Assembly: GCA_037043455.1 (NCBI GenBank)
Contig: JAWPHD010000093.1
Span: forward strand, 372,001 to 436,000
DNA from: Cyrtodaria siliqua
Lineage: Eukaryota; Mollusca; Bivalvia; Adapedonta; Hiatellidae
Length of the DNA: 64,000 bases
Reading direction: 5' to 3'
Positions 55,216 to 64,000 of this stretch are shown here, in pieces; the stretch's first letter is position 1, and the number at the start of each line of letters is the position of its first letter. Made by a program: the position numbers and the translations under genes. Below the pieces are notes generated by a model. That model was not told the DNA's origin, did not search any database, and saw only the letters and a program-made list of their open reading frames with translations.

Positions 55216-55985
55216 ATCTTGGATTGTGATTCCATGAACATTTACACCTGAAGTATGCCAGATCTGCTGAACTGGTAAAATCTGTCAGTAGAGCATTATC
55301 TGTAACATCTATGTTTTTACATGCTGGTGGCATGATCTATGAGATTTTCTGTAATTTCATTCATAATAATCATTTGTTGAGCCGGTGTTTTCTTATGGCG
55401 CAGGTATTTTTGGTTTAAGTGACCGCAAGCAAAGCAATACTGAACAATACAAGTTATGCAGGTATTTCTTGGATCTTGGTCAAATGCAGCCACCATTGCT
55501 TCACAAAGAGATATGGGCCGGACTACATATGTTTGCTGAAACAAATTCTTGAAGCATGTACATTATATTTTAAGACCAAGACAACAACCAACAATAGAAG
55601 TTAAAGTTAATTGGTCAAGTAGTAAATATAGGTAAAGTTTAATCTTGGTAAAGCATATTTAAAACAGTTCTTATGAGTATTACTATGGCTGACATGTTAA
55701 ATAATGAAAAGCTCTCGACCAAATAGAATAAAGTGCTAAAATTAAAAACAAATAATTTCAATATGTATATATTTTAGCCTATGGTATTAGTGTTGATCAT
55801 CAATTAAGGTGTCTCATAGGTCGAATTCGGCTGGGATTCCAAAATATACATTGCATTTTACGTGCTTTGTATTGCATAATTATATTGCATTTAAGAAATG
55901 TGACGCGATATTAAACTAGTTGCTTACTCTTACTTACTTACTTACTTACTATTCTTGTTTAATAATGGTTATATATTATCACCAG
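55216..55985. other. End of P2 intron 1
   Basis: A ttac microsatellite lies at about 55922-55950, close to the acceptor. No other feature recognised. Confidence 0.4.
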
Positions 55986-56106
55986 TGTTCTCCATGAATG
56001 ACATGAATGAAGATGATTTCGAAGAGCTTTTAACCAGTCTAGAAGCAGCTTACAAAGACACTCGTGCGGAGGAGGCAGAGGATACTCCTTTGGAAGTAGC
56101 AGCTCG
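55986..56106 (+). CDS. P2 exon 2: acidic pro-region, no cysteines
   Basis: The acceptor ...ttatatattatcaccag has the same last six bases (caccag) as P1. A phase-1 entry gives V-F-S-M-N-D, the acidic segment MNEDDFEELLTSLEAAY, K-D-T-R and a Glu/Ala-rich end. It aligns with P1 exon 2 over about 28 residues, then loses the cysteine region. It ends either at CG|GTACGT (56106, phase 2, as in P1) or runs on to RYV and a TAA at 56113-56115. A phase-2 acceptor at about 57892 (gtttattttcag) would add only about a dozen residues. Either P2 makes a Cys-free peptide or its Cys exon is lost or unseen. Confidence 0.6.
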
Positions 56107-56115
56107 GTACGTTTA

Positions 56116-57927
56116 AAGATATCAATTGTGTAGTCTAGTGTGCGAAGTATACATGACAAGTCTTGCAGATTTTAAATCGTATATTTACCTTTAAATTAGC
56201 TTTCCAATAATGACGCTGCTGGGGAATCGGTTCATTGCGAGAATAGGTTAGTGCATGGTACGAAAGGTTACATCAATGGCATTTACTAACACACTTTGAC
56301 GGTATTTATGTTGTGTGACTTATCACGAAACTCCGATAATTTCAAATACAAAAATATACTTGGGATTATTAAAGGAATACCAGATAATCATTCTTATCTT
56401 TCCAGTTTCGAAAATTGTGTTATTTGTATCTAGTTCTTCTATTTCTTTGTCATAATTTGTAGAAATTATGTATAACCTCATCAAAGTATCAAATTTGTGA
56501 AAAATAATTGCCAAAGCTGTACAGGTGATGTAAAATTCAAATCGATATACATGTGCCAAACAATGTCAACTGCCTAAACTAAAGCCAGTCTAAACTATCT
56601 GTAATGTTGTTACTGTGAGCTATGAAGTAGATGGGATCACCGTACTAAAAGTTAGGATCTACACCAAAAGCTGTAGTACGAAAACAGCGCTTATATGATA
56701 CGAATTTACGAATGTATGATAGCGATATGATACTAATGCAATACTTTGGGCTCGCTGCATACAGATTTCCCTGGAGTGAATGAACTACTTTTTGGATAAT
56801 GTTTTGTATAAATAAATATATATACATAAAAGTACAATTAATCAACCCTTAAAATAGAAATTAAAATTAGCTCTCAACCCACAAACACTAAATATTTCAC
56901 AGACTACAGTATTTTCAGTGTTTTCAAATATTGTAAATTCTATCTTGGTGTACAGAAATACAAATGGTATTGCATATTTAAATGACGTAGACTAGCCAGA
57001 ATGAATATATTTTGTAAACTTCGAGAAGTTCGTTGACTTCTAAATATAGGATATCTTCGGTATAAACAGAATGACTTAACAAATCGGATTGACTACAGAA
57101 TGACCTCAGACTGACCTGGTTCATTTCTTAAATACATTTTTAACTTAAAACCAATATAAAACATGAATAATTTCTAATTCCTGAATTTATTGAAACAGGA
57201 ACTTAAAAAAGAAGATATGGCTTTAAAACCAACAGTTACAAAAAAAAAGAAATTCCAACAAGTTGTTATACAAAAGAACAAGGGGAAATATGGAACCAGA
57301 ATTCCCAATTAAACCTCACCTATTATATAGTAAATGGAAACAAATAAAACAAACTAGAAATGCTACATATATTCCAAATATACTTTAAACGTTTAAAAGT
57401 GCAATAACAATATTAAAGATGGTTTTAAAAATTACATACAATGTAATAAGAATTATACCAATAAATAAATGTATCTACATATGAAAAATAAATGACATAT
57501 TTATGACGTTTACAATAGGCAGGTTGAAACAATTTCACGTATGTTTGAAAGTACATGTACCAGGGCTATTTTGAATACAATTCATAGATGTACAGCGCAT
57601 GTAAAAGCAATCCAATCAATGAGTATTATAGTGTGTATATTATATGTAAATATATATTTTTCTTCTAAATCTAGAATTCACAGAACTCTTGGCAACTTGT
57701 GTATGATAATTAATAATAAGGAAGGGACATTTGTATTTAATTTCGTTCTATATAACTAAGCCAGATGAGCGTGTGTGTCCGTTGTAAACATATCAATAAA
57801 TGAAACTATCATTATATTTGTATAACTATACTGAGCACATATTGTTTTCATTGACATACCACTTTATTTTTTCAACTGCGTTTATTTTCAGACAATTTAA
57901 TAGCAATAAGATAAGATTATACATGAG
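56116..57927. other. Spacer downstream of P2
   Basis: No exon with cysteines in phase 2 was recognised. The only candidate is the short segment after the acceptor at 57892 (QFNSNKIRLYMS then stop). AT-rich. Confidence 0.35.
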
Positions 57928-58079
57928 CTAAAATGTACAATGGTACTTGGTTAATTTAAAGCGCATGGGTTTGACTGTGTATAGCTTTGTATACGAAGAA
58001 GAATTATTAAAGTCCGTGATCACCACTTGACCCAATTCATTGATGTCATCTTTTCTGGATTTCAAGTTTGTCAGATTAT
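57928..58079 (-). CDS. P5: possible pro-region exon (minus strand)
   Basis: A strong acceptor (tctctttttctttttcag) gives a phase-1 entry on the minus strand. Fifty codons follow to a TAG: DNLTNLKSRKDDINELGQVV, then ITDFNNSSSYTKLY and onward. KDDINEL resembles the EDDIDEL of P1. There is only one cysteine and no signal exon nearby. It may be a decayed relative or a chance acceptor. Confidence 0.3.
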
Positions 58080-59228
58080 CTGAAAAAGAAAAAGAGATTA
58101 CAAAATAGTTCGTTGAACGTTTTCTTGTACAGATACAGCACAACTAAATTTGTGAAGTGCCATAAGGAAAATTTGTCTTTGTTTAACCATGCTATTCAAT
58201 AATTGATTAATAGTCCTTCTCTGAACATAAAACATTAAACATTTGATGCGGATGTATGTATGGACATTCAAATTGACTAAAATACCTTCTAAAATGTGAC
58301 ACACGTGCTATATCCAAGCATTCTAAGACAGTGAACGGAAGTTTGAGCAGCGTGTCTGAAAAAACTACTCATCAACTACCTTCGTAAGCCCGAAGTAATA
58401 TGGGAGAGGGAATGGAAGATACAATTTAATGTTTACAAATCATGCCAATTATTGCGATTAATCCTACACCAACTCCCAAGAAACTACTGCTTACAGTACA
58501 TTAGTTCGCATACGTATAGAGTATGCATCCAACCGTTTAAGTTATGCAGCCCATATTTACTCGGTAAAAAAAGTTTTGGACCAGGGTATATAAAGTCATA
58601 TAAAAATAAAACTAGTGGACAGAATTTAAGTATCTTTTTTAGTAACCAAGGTCTAACCTACCCGGTTAATTTGGTACCATTAACTTCCAAACAAGATTTG
58701 ATTTAAAAAAAATATCGCGAACACACAAAGGGTCTGTAAAAATGTTGCAAAGTCCATACAAAGTAACAGTTGCGGACACATTCGAGTAACCAATAAAAAT
58801 ATTATTATTTTTTCGCAAACTTTCATTGTAAACGATAATTATTGTTGATTGTTGATCTATTGTGAATTATCAACTGATATACTAAGGGTTATGGTCGAAT
58901 GTCATGGTTCAGCGATCATTGCACGGGTTCGAGCACTGCCATGGTCCAAAACCTTTTTTACAGAGTATACAAAACATAACATATACATATAGGACTGTGG
59001 GCAGTACCGATAGAAAGAACGAAATCACATATAGCTCACGTGAATGCCATTTATTTCTTAATGACAGAAGGCTGTAGACGGATGAGACGTTGTATTTCAT
59101 ATAATTATTAAGCGTATTTACTAAACTTATTTCCTTTCACACAGTAAAATGAGATGTTTTCAGATGTTTTCCTGTGATTAAATAAATGTTGGCAAGCATG
59201 GTTATCAGGACGAAGAAGAAGACCATAA
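58080..59228. other. Spacer between P5 and P4
   Basis: No exon recognised. An AATAAA for the minus strand lies near 59050, about 180 bases past the P4 stop. Confidence 0.35.
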
Positions 59229-59455
59229 TTACGGACACGTGAAGGTGTGATGGCTGAAATATGGGTCATTGTCCCTAGCGTATTCACAGTCGCTCACACA
59301 ATCTGCGAACCGACTACAATCAACATGACGAACAAATAAACCAGGATGGAACAATCTTTTCACAACATGCACGGCGTCTAACTTTTCTCTTCCACTCATT
59401 CCCAGGACTTCGCCTACTCCCGCATCGTCTCTGTATTCTTTCTTCATCGGATACG
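59229..59455 (-). CDS. P4: terminal exon of a four-cysteine secreted peptide
   Basis: On the minus strand the acceptor ctattatatccacattag gives a phase-1 entry, as required after the P-family signal exon. Seventy-five codons run to a TAA: YPMKKEYRDDAGVGEVLG, SGREKLDAVHVVKRLF (a KR processing-type site), then four cysteines spaced C-x5-C-x3-C-x16-C including CVSDC, comparable with C-x8-C-x3-C-x14-C and CVDEC in P1. GC content is higher than in the surroundings. The signal exon would be to the right (above 59455) and was not found, so it may lie outside the window. Confidence 0.5.
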
Positions 59456-59602
59456 CTAATGTGGATATAATAGAAAGAGAACCGTTACAGATAGTTTGTT
59501 CTACTTCCAAATTCTACTGAATACTCAAATATTACATTTTTCACAATGTTAACAACTTGTGTTGAAATGACAATATGAACAATTAGTATTATACAATTGG
59601 TC

Positions 59603-59706
59603 ATAATAGGTACCATATGCTAACCACATAATAGGTACCATATGCTAAACACATAATAGCTACCATATGCTAACCACATAATAGCTACCATATGCTAACC
59701 ACATAA
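59603..59706 (+). repeat. Tandem repeat, 25-base unit, four copies
   Basis: cataataggtaccatatgct, aacca repeated four times, with g/c variation at one position. Confidence 0.9.
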
Positions 59707-60028
59707 TATTTTGGTAGGAAAAAGATACATTAAAAAAGTATTGCCAATGAACAACTTTTTTTCAAAACGTCTGTATTGTTGGCAAATATCGCGTACTTGA
59801 AAATAATGAAATGAAACTCATATGTCACCTTACTTGTGACAGTTATAACCCTAACATTTCTTAAAATGCATGGGTTTTAAAGCAAAAACATCCGACTTTT
59901 TCCTTTACTTTTAAGTTCTGCATAACCATTTTTATTATTTGAATGGATTGATTCCACGTGTGAAAAAATGGTATACAGTCAGTAGAATTAAATGTTATAA
60001 GTTATTTATTACCTTTTAGGCAGACATT
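59707..60028. other. AT-rich spacer
   Basis: No feature recognised. Confidence 0.4.
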
Positions 60029-60211
60029 TACACTCCGTATGAAATCGGTCAATACATAAAACGCGTCTCCACGAAAACAACCTATATAACTATATAGCAT
60101 CGTTGAGACACTGTGACATTACACTGTGACATTTGTTACTATATGCTATAACTGTATATAGTCTGTTTTCGTGTAGACGTTTACGTATTGACCGAGTTCA
60201 TACGGTGTGAT
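60029..60211. mobile_element. Foldback MITE of ~183 bases
   Basis: cactccgtatgaaatcggtc, aatacataaaacg.gtct and cacgaaaacaacctatata are mirrored by tatatagtctgttttcgtg, tagacgtttacgtattgacc and gagttcatacggtgtga. The centre holds a duplicated cactgtgacatt. Confidence 0.8.
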
Positions 60212-60449
60212 TTATGCGCTCAGTATGAAACATCTCTAGCAGCTAAATGTCTCACTAAATAGTTATGTCCCTTGCCAGGCACGGTTGGAACTTTCTTGCG
60301 AATAAAACCAAGATCTGTGTTATTCGGTTCTTGTTTATTTCTTAAAATATGCATGATAATGTAGATTTGTGTCAATAAAAACAGAATCCAACATGGCTTA
60401 TGCATTTGCACTATGTAACGCAAAGCCAATGTGCGAGTTATAAATTTCG

Positions 60450-60457
60450 TATAAAAA
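60450..60457 (+). promoter_or_regulatory. TATA box before the 60547 ATG
   Basis: TATAAAAA lies 97 bases before an ATG in a good context (gcaaaATGG), consistent with a short 5' UTR starting near 60480. Confidence 0.4.
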
Positions 60458-60546
60458 CCTCCGATTTTTAACGCGACTGACTAGATCCACTGCACGTGCA
60501 TTTTCGCTAAACGTGTCATCGAGAGCCTTCACTCAATGAAAGCAAA

Positions 60547-60714
60547 ATGGATGCGTCTCCAACCCCATTTTACCCGAAATGGGATGAAAACGTTTTTGTG
60601 GGTGATCGCAACTTTAAAGTTATCGATATCTTTCGACCCACTCCCAAGGACGTCTTGCACTACAAAGTACAGGACAAGGCAATAGAGAAAATAGCCACAG
60701 TGTTTAGGACATGT
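60547..60714 (+). CDS. Unidentified coding start, cut by LINE sequence
   Basis: From the ATG, about 55 codons read MDASPTPFYPKWDENVFVGD, NFKVIDIFRPTPKDV, YKVQDKAIEKIATVFR, with balanced codon use unlike the AT-rich surroundings and an upstream TATA box. At about 60715 the frame runs into LINE reverse transcriptase sequence. It may be a host first exon interrupted by the LINE, or a captured exon. No family recognised. Confidence 0.35.
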
Positions 60715-61130
60715 TGGTTCCGTTGGACTGGGAACGGATGTAATATTCTATGACTTTAGGAGATCATTTGACACATTACTACATAACAAGTTACTAACTA
60801 AATTAGAAGGTTATGGTATTGTAGGGAAGGTTTTGGACTGGGTGAAAGACTTCCTGCGGGACAGATATTAAACGGTGGTTAGTAAATGGAAATCACTCAA
60901 AATCCGAAAATGTATACAGCGGGGTACCTCAGGATAGTGTGTTAGGTCCCACCCTTTTCCTTGTCTTCATAAATGATCTCCCCGAGGTTGCTGAAACATT
61001 AGTCAAGCTATTTGCAGACGATACTAAAACATATTCAGTTATAAAATTCCCAATAAGACAGGGATATATTACAAAGAACTACTGAAAATTGTTGTGACTG
61101 GTCAAAAACTTGGGATCTAGAATTTAATTC
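60715..61130 (+). pseudogene. CR1/jockey-like LINE RT fragment, 5' part
   Basis: GTDVIFYDFRRSFDTLLHNK, then LEGYGIVGKVLDWVKDFL (motif A region), a stop and frameshift near the DRY position, VYSGVPQDSVLGPTLFLVFI (motif B), LVKLFADDTKTYS (motif C with the ADD pair), and CCDWSKTWDLEFNSKQ. The sequence is cut at about 61130 and resumes at 61921. Confidence 0.8.
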
Positions 61131-61920
61131 AAAACAAGGGGTCAATGACCTTGAAGCTCTACTGATAAGTTTTGACAGCTAGATTAGCATTCCTGTGAAG
61201 TTTCATGGAGTAGTCGCTAACAGTGTTTGCTATAAATCTCTATGTAAACAAAGATGGCCGTGGCAGCCATGTTTAAAGTCGAATCCAAATAATTTTCAAC
61301 ACGGACCAATATCATGTCACGTTGATTATTTTAGAAAAAAATCCCTTATCAATATCACTCATAGTGTTTTTCAAGTAGTCGCTACGAATTTGTTTTTTAA
61401 GCCGTGGCGGCCATCTTGAATTTTCGGCCGACCTGAAATTGTGTTTGGATCAACTAGAGATCAAGAGCAACATCCTTTTCATTAAAATCCGTCAAGTAGT
61501 TTCAGACGAGTAGTCGCTACAAATTGTTACTATATAACTCTTTGTTAACAAAAAACAATTTTTTACTATATAACTCTATGTTAACAAAAATGGCCGCTGG
61601 CAGCCATGTTTAACGTCGAATCAAAATGATTTTCAACAAGGACCAACATCATGTCATGCTGATCATTTTAGAAAAGTCCCATATCAATATCACTTAAAGT
61701 TTTCAAGAAGTACTCGCTACAAACTTGATTTTTAAAAATATATTTTTAGCTTTGGCGTCCATCTTGGATTTCTCACCGACATGCATATTTGCTAGGATCA
61801 ACTAGACATCATGTAGATTCAGAGGAGTAGTCGCTACAAAAAAAGTTTACGGACGGACAGATGGACGGACGGACGGACGACGGACTCCGCACCACGGCAT
61901 AATCTCTGCTGATCTTTGAT
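61131..61920. mobile_element. Repeat nested inside the LINE
   Basis: This contains units of roughly 400 bases (gagtagtcgctacaaa, ctatataactctatgttaac, aaatggccg.ggcagccatg, caatatcact) and ends with tttacggacggacagatgg, acggacggacgacggact and ggcataatctctgctgat. The end resembles the tail of the element at 48111-49470. It separates two parts of one RT. Confidence 0.65.
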
Positions 61921-62665
61921 ATGAAAGACGGGGGAAATCGAAAGGACTTGATTACACATGTTTTCGAGGAGAAGCATCTGGGGGTGATAGTTGGCAATAA
62001 TCTCACCTTCAACACACACATAACCTCCAAAATAGCCTTAGCAAATAGAAACCTAGGAATACTTATGAGAACTTTTACATATCTAGACAAACATATATTT
62101 TTGCAACTATTTAAAGCTTTAGTAAGACCCCATTTAGAATATGCCAATACAATTTGGTCCACGTACTTAAAAAAAGCACCAAATCGCTATAATAGAAAAT
62201 GTTCAACGTTGGGCGGCAAAAATGCTATCGTCTTTCAACAACCTAGAACATAACGAAAGGTTAAGATCCCTAGATATTCCAACACGTCAATACCGAAGGT
62301 TACGTCCAGACATACTCCAAGTCTTTAAGATCCTTAGAGGATTCGGTATCTCATGAATCCAAAACTTTATTCCTTTAGCAACATATACTAGAACGAGAAG
62401 GAATACCCTAAAACTTTAAAAAAACAAGCCAGAACTGAACGCAGAAAACATTCCTTTAGTATTAGGGTATTGGAAGATTGGAATTCCCTACTGACAGTGT
62501 TGTAGAAGCACCGAGTGTGAATGCCTTTAAGAGCAGACTAAACAAACATTGGCATAACAATCAAATACAATTTGATGCTAGTTGTTTCCCAAGCCTGCGC
62601 AGTAGACACTCTCGACCGTCTAACCACCAAAGAGATGAGCCTCAAGCCACAGTAACTTCCTGACC
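61921..62665 (+). pseudogene. CR1/jockey-like LINE RT fragment, 3' part
   Basis: EEKHLGVIVGNNLTFNTHIT, ANRNLGILMRTFTYLDK, LFKALVRPHLEYANTIWST, then after frameshifts ERLRSLDIPTRQYRRLR, LQVFKILRGF and finally DSVVEAPSVNAFKSRLNKHW. This is the standard order for the post-RT part of CR1-type elements and continues the fragment at 60715-61130. About 30 residues are missing at the junction. Confidence 0.8.
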
Positions 62666-62676
62666 CAGCGACATAT

Positions 62677-63078
62677 ATGCAAGTCTTAGTAGAAGGCGAG
62701 TACTCGGTCCCAGCCACAGTAGATCTCACTGAATCCGTTAAATCACAAGCGCGTTTAATCGCGGATGACTGCTTCCTCTACAGGGTCATAAAAACAAGAA
62801 AGGACCATTTTATACTCCAAGACGACTTGAAGGCGTTAAAAGATTGGGCTCACGACATGGGCATGCAGTTTAATGCCAAGAAGTGTTATATGATGAGCGT
62901 TAACTCGAAATCTTCTAACTTCTACTCCCTAAATAATCAGATCCTCCAACAATTCAAGGAAAACCCCTATCGCAGGGTAACCATATCGGAAGACCTGAAG
63001 TTTATCCTTAGAAGTGGGATGCGCACGGGAATGAACATTATCAATACCAAGAACGTAGGCCCACGGTTGCGATGGTAA
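62677..63078 (+). pseudogene. Second LINE RT fragment with internal deletion
   Basis: QVLVEGEYSVPATVDLTESV, then KSQARLIADDCFLYRVI (motif C, ADD), LQDDLKALKDWAHDMGMQFN, AKKCYMM and ENPYRRVTISEDLK. In related elements the segment between ATVD and ESVKSQ holds the GVPQG motif B box; here it is missing, so the RT cannot be functional. A different element from the one ending at 62665. Confidence 0.75.
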
Positions 63079-63102
63079 TTCCAGCCCCAAACTACCAGGT
63101 TT

Positions 63103-63150
63103 TGATCTTGCAGAATAGAAACCGGCTGGAAATATTTTATTGTTTTATCC
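63103..63150 (+). mobile_element. Family B MITE right-end fragment
   Basis: tagaaaccggctggaaatat, tttatt matches the right end of family B. Confidence 0.35.
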
Positions 63151-63331
63151 GCAGTGGACGTTTATCAACTTAATACACTATTATTGAAAACATAAATGTA
63201 GATTTTTTTTTAAAATCTGGAATTAGTAAAAACTCACGGCGTCCCCTTACCCGGTAATTGCGTTTTCATTCATTACTCACTTTAAAGTGTCACATGAAAA
63301 TCTTTCGGTTTTTATTAGCACCTCGGATTTA

Positions 63332-63385
63332 AGAAATAAAATATTGTCAGCAGGTTTATATCGTCCCAGATCAATATCAAACATT
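63332..63385 (+). mobile_element. Family B MITE left-end fragment
   Basis: agaaataaaatattgtcagc, aggtttatatcgtcccagat, caatat matches the left arm of copy 1. Confidence 0.5.
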
Positions 63386-63444
63386 GTTTATTAAAATACT
63401 CAATGTTGATTGGTTATTAAGGGGTTATTAAATTAAGAAATATA

Positions 63445-63593
63445 GAGATTACTTAACTGCTGGATTCGATTATAGGGAAATCCTTCAAGAGATGGTAGGC
63501 ATGTGGTTATTTTCACGAATGCGCGTGAGTGAAAAAAACTAAACATGCCTACTATCGTGTGAAGGATGTCCATATAATTGAACCTAGCAGTTA
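63445..63593. mobile_element. Foldback element of ~149 bases
   Basis: actgctggattcgattatag, ggaaatccttcaagagatgg, taggcatgt are mirrored by acatgcctactatcgtgtga, aggatgtccatataattgaa, cctagcagt. Confidence 0.75.
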
Positions 63594-63825
63594 AATAATC
63601 TACTACATCTTAAATCACTTTGTGTATGATTTCAAGCGCAATGTTTTGTTTTCACTTAATAATATCGGCGGATGACGTCGACGTCAGCAACACTTTACTG
63701 ACATCATGATTCAACATAACAGTTACCTTTCTTTTTGTTCTGAGCTAGTTATTAATATTAAGCGATTACGAATATTTTTCACTGCGAAATCCTATTATTT
63801 CACCCACGAAAATGTTATATATAAC

Positions 63826-63975
63826 ACCAAAAATCTAGCAAGTTTAGATTGATTGTCTCTGTACCTGGTGGGCTGTACTTGAAGATCATCGAAACCATTG
63901 TAAACGTCAAGTCTGGCCCACCAGGTATTGAGACAATATAAACCCACTGGATATATTATATTTCTTAAATCAAGA
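63826..63975. mobile_element. Family B MITE (copy 3)
   Basis: gtctctgtacctggtgggc and gcccaccaggtattgagac face each other. The outer words (tctagcaagttta / ataaacccactgga) follow family B. Confidence 0.7.
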
Positions 63976-64000
63976 CCAAGAAAACGGCAAATAGCGCATT

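Noticed and set aside
58452..58706. Plus-strand 84-codon frame with several cysteines
   Set aside because: No signal peptide, no good acceptor, no P-family motif, and AT-rich composition like the spacer.
61809..62162. Antisense protein opposite the LINE RT
   Set aside because: It is a shadow of the RT frame and the acggacg repeat on the other strand.

Overview
The window looks like intergenic and intronic DNA of an invertebrate animal, most likely a bivalve mollusc. The base composition is AT-rich, exons are short and split by long introns, and there are no operons or ribosome binding sites. It holds a tRNA-headed SINE that resembles the Meta/RUDI type of bivalves, non-LTR retrotransposon remains, many foldback MITEs, and modular satellite-bearing elements ending in a run of 'acggacg' words, which I associate with mollusc genomes. 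Species cannot be fixed from sequence alone. No rRNA gene, functional tRNA gene, CRISPR array or bacterial operon was seen.

Host genes. The most interesting content is a small family of short secreted peptides, here called P1-P6. Three signal-peptide exons (P1 30904-30961 +, P2 52340-52397 +, P3 2390-2447 -) all have exactly 58 coding bases and end in phase 1 at CAA-G|GT. P1 and P2 each have a second exon (39424-39622, 55986-56106) with a shared acidic segment (EDD..ELL..L.AAY.D.R). P1 adds four cysteines. P1 and P2 also share an intron block and probably a promoter block, in the same order, so they look like a tandem duplication later stretched by transposons. Three minus-strand exons with phase-1 acceptors may be further relatives: P4 59229-59455 (four cysteines, CVSDC like CVDEC of P1), P5 57928-58079 and P6 8579-8887 (asparagine-rich). 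Function is unknown; signal exon, acidic pro-region and Cys-rich core is an architecture typical of secreted defence or signalling peptides. A separate TATA-plus-ATG start lies at 60450-60547.

Mobile DNA. 12207-16708 is a decayed L1/Tx1-like LINE (endonuclease, RT with YADD, C-terminal Cys/His knuckle, 3' UTR, poly-A). Other RT pieces lie at 5110-5690, 60715-62665 (split by a nested repeat) and 62677-63078; a decayed LINE ORF1 lies at 54470-55215. 'Repeat A', the 3' end of an RT-coding retroelement, occurs about 15 times in both orientations, sometimes nested with MITEs. hAT-like, mariner-like, TTAA-type and several foldback elements are present.

Satellites. A 51-bp satellite with a ~400-bp higher-order period fills 44075-46436. 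A 160-bp-period array fills 48230-49440. Shorter minisatellites lie at 21836-22410, 52718-53010 and 59603-59706. Layout: 1-12 kb MITEs and Repeat A; 12-17 kb LINE; 17-30 kb transposon-rich spacer; 30.9-39.6 kb P1; 40-50 kb repeats and satellites; 52.3-56.1 kb P2; 57-60 kb minus-strand P4/P5; 60-64 kb LINE composite and foldbacks.
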